Assembly (NCBI GenBank): GCA_040954445.1
Contig: CP144361.1
Location: 930,001 to 994,000 of the forward strand
Reading direction: 5' to 3'
Source: Burkholderia sp.
Lineage (GTDB): Bacteria; Pseudomonadota; Gammaproteobacteria; Burkholderiales; Burkholderiaceae
DNA: 64,000 bases
Position 1 is the stretch's first letter. Every line of letters begins with the position of its first letter. Shown in pieces: positions 27,678-37,881 of this stretch. Under the pieces are notes generated by a model that was not told the origin of the DNA, searched no databases, and worked only from the letters and a program-made list of their open reading frames with translations. The position numbers and the translations under genes are program-made.

Positions 27678-28799
27678 GGCGTTTTTGCATAAATCGAGCG
27701 AGATCCGTTGACGTTTACGCGCAACGGTCGCGGAGCCAGCCTCCTATCAAGTCAGATTCCAGAGTAACTGCCTAATTTTTGCCAAGAAAATGCGCAAGGA
27801 CATACACAAGAAAGGTGAGCCGAAGGCACGCTACCGTGTCAGGAATTGGGCGGCCTATAATGAAGGCCTGATCAACCGGGGGAACGTAACAATATGGATA
27901 GATGAAGCCGTCCTTGCTAGAATACCCGATGCCATACCCACACGTGGTCGCCCGTGTCTATACGGCGATACGCTGATTCAGGCATTACTTGGCGTGAAGA
28001 CCGTCTATCGACTGACCTTGCGCGCCCTGCAAGGTTTCACCCAAAGTCTGCGCGATGTGGCCTTCCCGAGCTTGCCGGTGCCGAATTACACCACGCTCTG
28101 TCGCCGGGCAAAAACGCTTGATGTTGAACTGCCGATCCTTCGTGACAATGAACCGATCCATCTGGTTGTCGACAGCACCGGTCTGAAGGTCTATGGAGAA
28201 GGTGAATGGAAGGTGCGCCAGCACGGCTACTCGAAGCGGCGCACGTGGCGTAAAGTCCATCTCGCGCTCAACGCGAATACAGGTCAAGTGCATGCCGCGC
28301 TAATGACGAATCAGAATGTGGCTGACGGTGACGCTCTGGCCAAGTTGCTCGACCAGATTCCACGCGCAGAACAAATCGATGTCATCGGCGGTGACGGTGC
28401 CTACGACACCAAGCCATGCCATGCGGCCATTGCTGCACGCAGTGCTATTCCTTCGATTCCGCCACGCGAGGGTGCCGCTCATTGGCCAGCGGATATGCCC
28501 GGTGCGGCGTGGCGTAATGGCGCGGTTGATGCAATTGCCCGTGACGGTCGTCGAGAATGGAAGCAAGACAGTGGCTACCACCGGCGATCGCTTGCCGAGA
28601 ATGCGATGTATCGGTTAAGACCCTCACCGGCCACTGTCTCTGGGCGCGTCACATCGCCGCGCAGGCGACCTCGGTCGCCTGCGCGGCGGCGTCATCAACC
28701 GTATGGTTGGACCTCGCTCGTCCGCAATTCGTTCGTATCGCCTGAAATTATGCCCGTCGATGCTATTGCGTCCTCACACTCGATTTATGCAACAACGCC
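27678..28799 (+). mobile_element. ISx copy, transposase frameshifted at the C-terminus
   Basis: Both ends present. The transposase reads openly from ATG at 27790 through all three catalytic residues. One base is then lost at CGGTTAAGACC (near 28615), which changes the last 50 or so residues. Probably inactive. Confidence 0.9.
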
Positions 28800-29150
28800 T
28801 CAGTCGATAGACGGTCTTCACGCCACGCAATGCCTGAATCAGCGCATTTCCGCAGAGACGCCGGTGACCACCGCGCGGGCTGGCGCCTCGGGCATTCTGG
28901 CAAGGACGGCTTCATCTATCCATATCGTCACGTTCCCCCAGTTGATCAGGCCCACATTATATAGGCCGCCCAGTCCCTGACACGGTAGCGTGCCTTCGGC
29001 TCACATGTCTCGCATATTTCTTTGCGCATTTTTCTGTTAAAAATTAGGCAGATTACTCTGGAATCTGACTTGATAACAGTAGGGTAGGCTGGCCCCGCGG
29101 TCGTTGCGCGTAAACGTCAACGGCCCTCGCTCGATTTATGCAACAACGCC
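28800..29150 (-). mobile_element. ISx 5' fragment, reversed, diverged
   Basis: Covers the first quarter of the transposase gene and the left terminal repeat, with many changes (for example CGCAGAGACGCCGGTGACCA) and a small duplication near 29075. Older stratum. Confidence 0.82.
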
Positions 29151-29462
29151 TCTTCGCGCTGACATTCACGCAACGTCTTGAAACTTGCTGCTCGCTCGTT
29201 TGTTGGAATATCTTCAGGCGTGCTGAGTAGGATTTTAAACTGCCCTCTAAAAGTTTGTACAATTCAACCCCCCGCCTTAGCGCCTACCTCCCAATCCCCG
29301 TCTTCCGGAACCTGTCTACCAGCACAGGACGCCGCCGAATGCAGCTTGCCGGATGGATCCAGCAAGCCGAAGCAGGTCCGGCGCGCTGGCGAACGTCTCC
29401 CATGAGGCTGCGAAAACTGGCTGCGACAGGTCGGCAGCAAGGGTGCCCCCAAGGAGTTTCCC
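29151..29462 (+). other. Leader region of carA
   Basis: About 300 bp without a supported gene. A TACAAT box (29258-29263) with TTAAAC 17 bp upstream gives a plausible promoter and a roughly 195-nt 5' leader before the GTG start. The leader has GC-rich self-complementary parts, but I recognise no known riboswitch. Confidence 0.4.
29235..29263 (+). promoter_or_regulatory. Candidate sigma-70 promoter of carA
   Basis: -35 TTAAAC (29235-29240), 17-bp spacer, -10 TACAAT (29258-29263). The -35 is weak; the -10 is good. Confidence 0.4.
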
Positions 29463-30626
29463 GTGTTGCCGTCTTTTTCTTCCGCCTTGCTCGCACTCGC
29501 CGACGGCACGGTGTTTCGCGGTTATTCGATTGGCGTGGCCCGCCATACGATCGGAGAAGTCGTGTTCAATACCGCGATTACCGGCTATCAGGAAATCCTG
29601 ACCGACCCGAGCTACGCGCGGCAGATCGTAACGCTCACGTATCCCCACATCGGTAATGTCGGCGTCAACCGCGAAGACGTCGAAGCCATTAAGGTCCACG
29701 CCGCCGGCCTGATCATCCGCGATCTTCCGGTGCTGGCGTCCAATTTCCGCATCGACCGCACGCTCGGCGATTACCTGCGCGACGAAGACGTGGTCGCCAT
29801 CGCCGGCATCGACACCCGCAAGCTGACTCGCCTGCTGCGCGAAAAGGGCGCGCAGAATGGCTGCATTCTAGTCGGTTCCGACGATGAGGCGAAGGCTGTC
29901 GCACAGGCACGTTTGTTCCCGGGCCTGGCCGGCATGGATCTCGCGAAAGTAGTCTCGACCGACAAGTCATTCGCTTGGAAGCAGAGTGAGTGGCACCTCG
30001 GCAGCGGCTACGGCGAGCAGACTGCGCCGCGCTTCAAGGTCGTCGCCTACGACTTCGGCGTCAAGTACAATATCCTGCGCATGCTGGCCGAGCGCGGCTG
30101 CGCCATCATGGTACTGCCAGCCCAGGCGAGTGTGGCCGAGGCGCTGGCGCTGAATCCGGACGGCGTGTTCCTGTCGAACGGTCCCGGCGATCCGGAACCC
30201 TGCGACTACGCAATCGCGGCCGCCAAGGAATTCATCGAGCGCGGCGTGCCGACCTTTGGCATCTGCTTGGGCCACCAGATCATGAGCCTGGCGGTTGGTG
30301 CCAAGACGTTGAAGATGAAGACCGGCCACCACGGTGCGAATCACCCGGTAAAAGATCTGACCGACGGTCGCGTGGTGATCACCTCGCAAAACCACGGCTT
30401 CGCTGTCGATGCCGACTCGCTTCCGGCCAATGCACGCGTCACCCACCTCTCGCTGTTCGACGGTACGCTACAGGGCTTCGAGCTGACCGACAAGCCGGCT
30501 TTCTGCTTCCAGGGCCACCCGGAAGCCTCGCCGGGCCCGCACGATATCGGCTACTTATTCGATCGCTTCACCTCGCTGATGAAAACCGAGAAGGCGCGCG
30601 GCGCTGAACGCGTGGAGAGACTATAA
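29463..30626 (+). CDS. carA: Carbamoyl phosphate synthase, small (glutaminase) subunit
   Basis: 387 residues. Releases ammonia from glutamine and passes it to CarB for carbamoyl phosphate, the precursor of arginine and pyrimidines. The start is GTG at 29463 with AAGGAG seven bases upstream. The N-terminal CPSase domain has [20 protein letters not shown]; the class I glutaminase domain has [12 protein letters not shown] with nucleophile Cys at about residue 268, and [11 protein letters not shown] with the catalytic His and Glu. carB normally follows, but ISx starts 38 bp after the stop, so the partner must lie elsewhere. Confidence 0.96.
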   Translation: MLPSFSSALLALADGTVFRGYSIGVARHTIGEVVFNTAITGYQEILTDPSYARQIVTLTYPHIGNVGVNREDVEAIKVHAAGLIIRDLPVLASNFRIDRTLGDYLRDEDVVAIAGIDTRKLTRLLREKGAQNGCILVGSDDEAKAVAQARLFPGLAGMDLAKVVSTDKSFAWKQSEWHLGSGYGEQTAPRFKVVAYDFGVKYNILRMLAERGCAIMVLPAQASVAEALALNPDGVFLSNGPGDPEPCDYAIAAAKEFIERGVPTFGICLGHQIMSLAVGAKTLKMKTGHHGANHPVKDLTDGRVVITSQNHGFAVDADSLPANARVTHLSLFDGTLQGFELTDKPAFCFQGHPEASPGPHDIGYLFDRFTSLMKTEKARGAERVERL

Positions 30627-30664
30627 TCATATTCGAACGGGCGCTCGGGATCATAGTATTGGTT

Positions 30665-31781
30665 GGCGTTGTTGCATAAATCGAGCGAGATCCGTTGACG
30701 TTTACGCGCAACGGTCGCGGGGCCAGCCTCCTATCAAGTCAGATTCCAGAGTAACTGCCTAATTTTTGCCAAGAAAATACGCAAGGGCATACACAAGAAA
30801 GGTGAGCCGAAGGCACGCTACCGTGTCAGGAATTGGGCGGCCTATAATGAAGGCCTGATCAACCGGGGGAACGTAACAATATGGATAGATGAAGCCGTCC
30901 TTGCCAGAATACCCGATGCCATACCCACACGTGGTCGCCAGTGCCTATACGGGGCGATACGCTGATTCAGGCATTACTTGGCGTGAAGTCCCCGTCTATC
31001 GACGGACATTGCGCGTACTGCAAGGTTTTACCCAAAGTCTGCGCGATCTGGCCTGCTCGAGCAATTACACCACGCTCTGTCGCCGGGCAAAAACGCTTAA
31101 TGTCGAACTGCCGATCCTTCGTGACAATGAACCGATCCATCTGGTTGTCGACAGCACCGGTCTGAAGGTCTATGGAGAAGGTGAATGGAAGGTGCGCCAG
31201 CACGGCTACTCGAAGCGGCGCACGTGGCGTAAAGTCCATCTCGCGCTCAACGCGAATACGGGTCAAGTGCATGCCGCGCTAATGACGAATCAGAATGTGG
31301 CTGACCGTGACGCTCTGGCCAAGTTGCTCGACCAGATTCCACACGAAGAACAAATCGATGTCATCGGCGGTGACGGTGCCTACGACACCAAGCCATGCCA
31401 TGCGGCCGTTGCTGCACGCAGTGCTATTCCTTCGATTCCGCCACGCGAGGGTGCCGCTCATTGGCCAGCGGATATGCCCGGGGTGCGGCGTGGCGTAATG
31501 GCGCGGTTGATGCAATTGCCCGTGACGGTCGTCGAGAATGGAAGCAACACAGTGGCTACCACCGGCGATCGCTTGCCGAGAATGCGATGTATCGGTTCAA
31601 GACCCTCACCGGCAACTGTCTCTGGGCGCGTCACATCGCCGCGCAGGCGACCGAGGTCTCTGTTCGCGTCGGCGTCATCAACCGTATGGCGAACCTCGCT
31701 CGTCCGCAATCCGTTCGTATCGCCTGAATTATGCCCGTCCGATGCTATTGCGTCCTCACACTCGATTTATGCAACAACGCC
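30665..31781 (+). mobile_element. ISx copy, decayed
   Basis: Both tips intact. The transposase start is lost (AATACGCAAGG) and there are internal changes: GGGGCGATAC near 30953, a deletion in the AFPSLPVP region near 31056, an extra G near 31481. No duplication: flanks GTATTGGTT and AGAAAGAGG. Confidence 0.9.
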
Positions 31782-31794
31782 AGAAAGAGGTGAA

Positions 31795-32109
31795 TTATCG
31801 TGAAGACACGTTGAACTCATCAGGTGTGTAAGCCATGATCACGAGCGCGTGAATGCCACACCACACCGTATTAGCGAGCGCATCATATACCAGCCGATGG
31901 CGCGCCACGCGGGACTTGCCGATGAAAGCGGCGGCCACGATCGTCACCGTATAATGCCCGCCTGTCGCGGCACCTGCGTGACCGGCGTGCTCCACGCCAT
32001 CATCGCTGACATGCAGGGATTCAGGGGAAAGCGCGCTGTTCAGGCGCGCTTCGATCAGCGCAATATGCCCGTCGGGCGAGGCGCGAAAGAAATCAGTGGA
32101 CATCGTCAT
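31795..32109 (-). CDS. bolA: BolA family protein
   Basis: 104 residues. BolA/IbaG-like proteins bind monothiol glutaredoxins and [2Fe-2S] clusters and can act as regulators of envelope genes. Visible marks are the N-terminal ARLNSALSPESLHVSDDG, GGHYTVTIVAAAFIGKSRVA, RHRLVYDAL and the C-terminal HALVIMAYTPDE. ATG at 32109 overlaps the stop of an upstream remnant (ATGA), which favours this start over the ATG two codons later. It ends 14 bp from ISx. Confidence 0.9.
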   Translation of the reverse strand: MTMSTDFFRASPDGHIALIEARLNSALSPESLHVSDDGVEHAGHAGAATGGHYTVTIVAAAFIGKSRVARHRLVYDALANTVWCGIHALVIMAYTPDEFNVSSR

Positions 32110-32133
32110 TCGTCTTTCAGGTCTTCTGCGAGC
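32106..32133 (-). pseudogene. Tail of the gene upstream of bolA, possibly yciB
   Basis: Only LAEDLKDE and the stop remain before ISx. The 4-bp overlap with bolA shows it was translated. YciB (septation protein A) proteins of related species end in a similar LxxYLKDE and precede bolA, but eight residues cannot prove this. Confidence 0.4.
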
Positions 32134-33258
32134 GGCGTTGTTGCATAAATCGAGCGTGAGGACGCCATGGCATCTACGGGCATCATTTCAGGCGATACGA
32201 ACAGATTGCGAACGAGCGAGGTTCGCCATACGGTTGATGACGCCGACGCGAACAGAGACCTCGGTCGCCTGCGAGGCAATGTGACGCGCCCAGAGACGGT
32301 TGCCGGTGAGGGTCTTGAACCGAGACATCGCATTCTCGGCAAGCGATCGCCGGTGGTAGCCACTGTGTTGCTTCCATTCTCGACGACCGTCACGGGCAAT
32401 TGCATCAACCGCGCCATTACGCCACGCCGCACCGGGCATATCCGCTGGCCAATGAGCGGCACCCTCGCGTGGCGGAATCGAAGGAATAGCACTGCGTGCA
32501 GCAATGGCTGCATAGCATAGCTTGGTTTCGTAGGCACCGTTGCCGCCGATTACATCAATTTGTGCTTCGCGTGGAATCTGGTCGAGCAACTTGGCCAGAG
32601 CGTCACCGTTAGCCACATTCTAATGCGTCATTAGCGCAGCATGCACTTGACCCGTATTCGCGTTGAGCGCGAGATGGACTTTACGCCACGTGCGCCGCTT
32701 CGAGTAGCCGTGCTGGCGCACCTTCCATTCACCTTCTCCATAGACCTTCAGACCGGTGCTGTCGACAACCAGATGGATCGGTTCATTGTCACGAAGGATC
32801 GGCAGTTTGACATCAAGCGTTTTTGCCCGGCGACAGAGCGTGGTGTAATTCGGCACCGGCAAGCTCGGGAAGGCCAGATCGCGCAGACTTTGGGTGAAAC
32901 CTTGCAGAGAGCGCGCAACGTCAGTCGATAGACGGTCTTCACGCCAAGTAATGCCTGAATCAGCGTATCGCCGTATAGACACTGGCGACCACGTGCGGGT
33001 ATGGCATCGGGTATTCTGGCAAGGACGACTTCATCTATGCATATTGTTACGTTCCCCCGGTTGATCAGGCCTTCATTATAGGCCGCCCAATGCCTGACAC
33101 AGTAGCGTGCCTTCGGCTCACCTTTCTTGTGTATGTCCTTGCGCATTTTCTTGGCAAAAATTAGGCAGTTACTCTGAAATCTGACTTGATAGGAGGCTGG
33201 CCCCGCGACCGTTGCGCGTAAACGTCAACGGATCTCGCTCGATTTATGCAACAATACC
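32134..33258 (-). mobile_element. ISx copy, full length, frameshifted
   Basis: Left flank TCTGCGAGC, right flank GTCCGCGCT, no duplication. The transposase from 33146 is shifted by two extra bases near 32908. The outer tip on the right is altered (ACAATACC). Confidence 0.9.
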
Positions 33259-33415
33259 GTCCGCGCTCGAATGGGCCGACTGGTACAACAACCAACGACT
33301 GTTCGGCTCGATTGGCGACATTCTTCTGGCAGAGAAGCCGAACAAGCTTACGATCGGTGGTTTGAGGGTGTGTCGCCAAGGCAGCCTGACTCAAACAAAA
33401 CAGTCTCCAAAAATC
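33259..33415 (+). mobile_element. IS3-family 3' end remnant
   Basis: Encodes the C-terminal end of an IS3-type integrase-domain transposase (ALEWADWYNNQRLFGSIGDI, typical WVDWYN.RR...IG) and then the non-coding end with CAAAACAGTCTCCAAAAATC. It is cut on the left by ISx. No other IS3 part is present in the window. Confidence 0.75.
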
Positions 33416-33457
33416 CCGGGTAATTCAGCCCTCGATTACCCGTTCAGGAGTTCCGTC

Positions 33458-33976
33458 GTGCGATTCTCCCCACACTTTTCGCTGTCCCGCCTCGTGCGCC
33501 TTGCCATAGTTCCCGTCGCGCTCGCGCTTGCCGCCGACGGCATCACGCCCGCCATCGCGCAATCGAACGACATCCTGCCAGGCGCGAAGCAGCCGAGGGA
33601 GTTCCCGCGCCTCAAGCTGCGAACCGGTATGTACGTGATCAACGCGACCGTGGCCGCCAAGGAAGCCGATCGCGAGCAGGGACTGATGTATCCACACAGC
33701 CAGCTCGCGCCGAACGAGGGGATGCTGTTCGTCTTCGACGAGAACGCGGTCCATTGTTTCTGGATGAAAAACACGCTGATTCCGCTGTCAATCGCCTTCA
33801 TCCGCGCCGATGGAACCGTCACCGACATTGACGAGATGCAAGCCGAGACCACCGACAACCATTGTCCACGGAACAACGGTGTCTATGCGCTAGAAATGAA
33901 CAAGGGCTGGTTCGCGATCAAGGGCATCAAGCCGGGCATGAAGCTCGAGGGCTTGCCGCAGGCGCAACAGCAGTAA
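33458..33976 (+). CDS. DUF192 family secreted protein
   Basis: 172 residues from GTG at 33458, with CAGGAG seven bases upstream. The N-terminal signal peptide has a basic start, a hydrophobic core (LAIVPVALALAAD) and a probable cut after PAIAQ. The rest is a DUF192 domain: EADREQGLMYPHSQLAPNEG, MLFVFDENAVHCFWMKNTLI, PLSIAFIRADGTVTDIDEM. The function of DUF192 is not settled. The frame is also open upstream into the IS3 and ISx remnants, but that is not a native start. Confidence 0.85.
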   Translation: MRFSPHFSLSRLVRLAIVPVALALAADGITPAIAQSNDILPGAKQPREFPRLKLRTGMYVINATVAAKEADREQGLMYPHSQLAPNEGMLFVFDENAVHCFWMKNTLIPLSIAFIRADGTVTDIDEMQAETTDNHCPRNNGVYALEMNKGWFAIKGIKPGMKLEGLPQAQQQ

Positions 33977-34057
33977 GCACTGCGACGGCACTACCTTCTC
34001 ATAGGCCTGTTGTCCTTAGAGACCAGTTCAAAATCTTGCTCAGCATGCCCGCAGGTA
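33977..34057 (-). other. Unassigned stretch after the DUF192 gene
   Basis: On the minus strand a frame ends in HAEQDFELVSKDNRPMRR and a stop. It could be the tail of a lost gene cut by ISx, but I do not recognise it. Confidence 0.25.
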
Positions 34058-34215
34058 TTCCTGCAGCCACATTTTGATGCGTCATTAGCGACGGCATGCA
34101 CTTGATCCGTATTCGCGTTGAGCTCGAGATAGACTTTACGCCACGTGCGCCGCTTCGAGTAGCCGTGCTGGCCACCTTCCATGGACCTTCTCGCCATAGA
34201 CCTTCAGACCGGTGC
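34058..34215 (-). mobile_element. ISx internal fragment, reversed
   Basis: Middle part of the transposase gene with changes (AGCTCGAGATAG; missing GCG before CACC). Bounded by unrelated DNA on the left and a full copy on the right. Confidence 0.82.
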
Positions 34216-35338
34216 GGCGTTGTTGCATAAATCGAGTGTGAGGATGCAATAGCATCGACGGGCATAATTTTAGGCAATACGAACGGATTGCGGACGAGCG
34301 AGGTCCGCCATACGGTTGATGACGCCGACGCAAATGGAGACCTCGGTCGCCTGCGAGTCGATGTGACGGGCCCAGAGACAGTTGCCGGTGAGGGTCTTGA
34401 ACCGATAGATCGCATTCTCGGCAAGCGATCGGCGGTGGTAGCCACTGTCTTGCTTCCATTCTCGACGACCGTCACGGGCAATTGCATCAACCGCGCCATT
34501 ACGCCACGCCGCACCGGGCATATCCGCTGGCCAATGAACGGGCACCCTCGCGTGGCGGAATCGAAGGAATAGCACTGCGTGCAGCAATGGCCGCATGGCA
34601 TGGCTTGGTGTCGTAGGCACCATCACCGCCGATGACATCGATTTGTTCTTCGCGTGGAATCTGGTCGAGCAACTTGGCCAGAGCGTCACCGTCAGCCACA
34701 TTCTGATTCGTCATTAGCGCGGCATGCACTTGACCCGTATTCTCGTTAAGCGCGAGATGGACTTTACGCCACGTGCGCCGCTTCGAGTAGCCGTACTGGC
34801 GCACCTTCCATTCACCTTCTCCATAGACCTTCAGACCGGTGCTGTCGACAACCAGATAGATCGGTTCATTGTCACGAAGGATCGGCAGTTCGACATCAAG
34901 CGTTTTTGCCCGGCGACAGAGCGTGGTGTAATTCGGCACCGGCAAGCTCGGGAAGGCCAGATCGCGCAGACTTTGGGTGAAACCTTGCAGGGCGCGCAAC
35001 GTTAGTTGATAGACGGTCTTCACGCCAAGTAATGCCTGAAGCAACGTATCGCCGTATAGACACGGACGACCACGTGTGGGTATGGCCTCGGGTATTCTGG
35101 AAAAGACGGCTTCATCTATCCATATCGTCACGTTCCCTCGGTTGATCAACCCTTCATTATAGGCCGCCCAATTCCTGACACGGTAGCGTGCCTTCGGCTT
35201 ACCTGTCTTGTGTATGTCCTTGCGCATTTTTTACAAAAAATCAGGCAGTTACTCTGGAATCTGACTTGATAGGGGGCTGGCCCCGCGACCGTTGCGCGTA
35301 AACGTCAACGGATCTTGCTCGATTTATGCAACAACGCC
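34216..35338 (-). mobile_element. ISx copy, full length, frameshifted
   Basis: 1123 bp with intact ends. The transposase from 35227 is open for about 230 codons and is then shifted by an extra G near 34540, before the catalytic Glu. Inactive. Confidence 0.9.
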
Positions 35339-35429
35339 TCTTAAAATTGCGGATAAATAATAGGAGACTTGCCCCGACTTTTGCGCGTAAACGTCACCAG
35401 CTCTCGCCAGATTTATGCCACAACACCTA
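35339..35429 (-). mobile_element. ISx left-end relic, diverged
   Basis: Reversed left end with TTTGCGCGTAAACGTCACC and the tip TTTATGCCACAACACC. Many changes; oldest stratum. The decarboxylase gene begins 74 bp later. Confidence 0.75.
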
Positions 35430-35503
35430 CCCGCTACGCCGACCAGTGACCGGGTGACTGCTTCGCTTCCCGCGCCGCGGTCGTGCTTTTGGGAGATTCG
35501 CCC

Positions 35504-37783
35504 ATGAAGTTTCGTTTTCCCGTCGTCATTATCGACGAAGATTTCCGCTCTGAGAACATTTCGGGCTCCGGCATCCGGGCGCTTGCTGAGGCGATCGAGA
35601 AGGATGGAGTGGAAGTCCTCGGCCTGACGAGCTACGGCGATCTGACCTCGTTCGTGCAGCAGTCGAGCCGCGCGTCGTGCTTCATCCTGTCGATCGACGA
35701 CGACGAGCTGATGCTCGGAGAAACCAGCCCGGACGGCACACTGCCCGCACTGGCCGCTGCCATCCTGGAACTACGCGCCTTCGTGACTGAAGTGCGCCGC
35801 CGCAACGCCGATATTCCAATCTTCCTGTACGGCGAGACGCGCACCTCGCGCCATATCCCGAACGACGTGCTGCGCGAGCTACACGGCTTCATCCACATGT
35901 TCGAGGACACGCCGGAGTTCGTCGCGCGCCACATCATCCGCGAGACTAAGGTCTACCTCGATTCGCTGGCACCGCCATTCTTCAAGGAACTTGTCAAGTA
36001 CGCCGACGAGGGTTCCTATTCGTGGCACTGCCCGGGACACTCGGGTGGCGTAGCCTTCCTGAAAAACCCGCTCGGCCAGATGTTTCACCAGTTCTTCGGC
36101 GAGAATATGCTACGCGCCGACGTCTGCAACGCAGTCGACGAACTCGGCCAGCTGCTCGACCATACCGGCCCGGTAGGCGCCTCGGAACGCAATGCCGCGC
36201 GCATCTTCAGCGCCGACCACTTATTCTTCGTCACTAACGGCACCTCAACCTCAAACAAGATCGTCTGGCACGCCAACGTGGCACCAGGCGATATCGTGCT
36301 GGTCGACCGCAACTGCCACAAATCAATCTTACACGCGATCACCATGACGCATGCGATCCCGGTATTCCTGACGCCGACGCGCAACCATTTCGGCATCATC
36401 GGGCCAATCCCGCGCGAGGAGTTCAAGCCGGAGAACATCCGCAGGAAGATCGAGGCGAACCCATTTGCTCGCGAGGTGCTGCAGAAAAACCCGAACGCTA
36501 AGCCGCGAATCCTGACGCTCACCCAGAGCACCTACGACGGCGTGCTCTACAACGTAGAGCATATCAAGGACCTGCTGGGCGACCTGCTCGACACGCTGCA
36601 CTTCGACGAGGCCTGGCTGCCACACGCGGAATTTCACGAGTTCTATCGGGACATGCACGCGATCGGCGCGGGCCGCCCGCGCACCGGCTCGCTGGTGTTC
36701 GCCACACACTCCACCCACAAGCTGCTGGCCGGCATCTCGCAAGCCTCGCAGATCGTGGTGCAGGATTCAGAGAACCGTACCTTCGATAAGCACCGCTTCA
36801 ACGAGGCGTACCTGATGCATACTTCAACCAGCCCGCAATATGCCATCATCGCCTCGTGCGACGTAGCCGCTGCGATGATGGAGACGCCCGGTGGAACCGC
36901 TCTGGTGGAGGAGTCGATCGCCGAAGCGATCGAGTTTCGCTGTGCAATGCGCAAAGTGGACGCCGAGTATGGCGACGACTGGTTCTTTTCGGTGTGGGGA
37001 CCGGACACGCTACCTGAGAAAGGGCTCGGCTCACGCGAGGACTGGATCATGCACCCGAATGACCGCTGGCACGGCTTCGGTCCGCTCGCGGAAGGCTTCA
37101 ACATGCTGGACCCGATCAAGGCCACCATCATCACCCCGGGCCTGGATATGGACGGCGAGTTTGGTGAGACCGGGATCCCGGCGGCAATCGTCACCAAGTA
37201 TCTGGCCGAGCACGGCATCATCGTCGAGAAGACGGGCCTCTACTCGTTTTTTATCATGTTCACGATTGGCATCACCAAGGGCCGCTGGAACTCGATGGTC
37301 ACCGAACTGCAGCAGTTCAAAGACGATTATGATAACAACCAGCCGCTCTGGCGCGTGCTGCCGGAGTTCGTGGCGCAGTTCCAGATCTATGAGCGCGTCG
37401 GCCTGCGCGACTTTTGTATGCAGATCCACGACGTCTACCGCGCCAACGACATCGCGCGCTTGACTACCGAGATGTACCTCTCGGACATGGCGCCGGCATT
37501 GAAGTCCTCCGACGCATTTGCCAAGCTTGCGCACCGCGAGATCGATCGCGTACCACTCGATGAGTTGGAAGGGCGCGTCACCAGCATCCTGCTCACGCCT
37601 TACCCGCCAGGCATTCCGCTACTGATCCCGGGCGAGCGCTTTAATGCCACGATCGTTAACTACCTGCGTTTCGCCCATGATTTCAACGAGCGTTTCCCGG
37701 GTTTCCACACCGAAGTGCATGGCTTGGTGGCCGAGGAAGTGAACGGGCGCGTCGAGTACTACGTCGACTGCGTACGCGACTGA
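35504..37783 (+). CDS. Orn/Lys/Arg decarboxylase, biodegradative type
   Basis: 759 residues. PLP enzyme that decarboxylates a basic amino acid to a polyamine or agmatine, taking up protons; Burkholderia members are often called arginine decarboxylase. The N-terminal wing domain resembles a response-regulator fold (FPVVIIDEDFRSENISGSGI). The PLP core has SWHCPGHSGG, HFDEAWLPHAEFH and the cofactor Lys at about residue 406 in THSTHKLLAGISQ, then the C-terminal domain. ATG at 35504 has GGGAGA upstream. Which amino acid it uses cannot be told from the sequence by eye. Confidence 0.92.
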   Translation: MKFRFPVVIIDEDFRSENISGSGIRALAEAIEKDGVEVLGLTSYGDLTSFVQQSSRASCFILSIDDDELMLGETSPDGTLPALAAAILELRAFVTEVRRRNADIPIFLYGETRTSRHIPNDVLRELHGFIHMFEDTPEFVARHIIRETKVYLDSLAPPFFKELVKYADEGSYSWHCPGHSGGVAFLKNPLGQMFHQFFGENMLRADVCNAVDELGQLLDHTGPVGASERNAARIFSADHLFFVTNGTSTSNKIVWHANVAPGDIVLVDRNCHKSILHAITMTHAIPVFLTPTRNHFGIIGPIPREEFKPENIRRKIEANPFAREVLQKNPNAKPRILTLTQSTYDGVLYNVEHIKDLLGDLLDTLHFDEAWLPHAEFHEFYRDMHAIGAGRPRTGSLVFATHSTHKLLAGISQASQIVVQDSENRTFDKHRFNEAYLMHTSTSPQYAIIASCDVAAAMMETPGGTALVEESIAEAIEFRCAMRKVDAEYGDDWFFSVWGPDTLPEKGLGSREDWIMHPNDRWHGFGPLAEGFNMLDPIKATIITPGLDMDGEFGETGIPAAIVTKYLAEHGIIVEKTGLYSFFIMFTIGITKGRWNSMVTELQQFKDDYDNNQPLWRVLPEFVAQFQIYERVGLRDFCMQIHDVYRANDIARLTTEMYLSDMAPALKSSDAFAKLAHREIDRVPLDELEGRVTSILLTPYPPGIPLLIPGERFNATIVNYLRFAHDFNERFPGFHTEVHGLVAEEVNGRVEYYVDCVRD

Positions 37784-37881
37784 CGATGAGCCGGCTCGGG
37801 ACTTCAACCCTTGCGCACGAGAGACGATACTCCCTCCTTCGCACGCGGCAGCGTGTTGGTCTTTTCGGGTTGGCCCGACGC

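Noticed and set aside
33212..33457. The long N-terminal extension of the DUF192 frame
   Set aside because: It begins in the ISx end and crosses an IS3 remnant. The signal peptide and ribosome site place the start at 33458.
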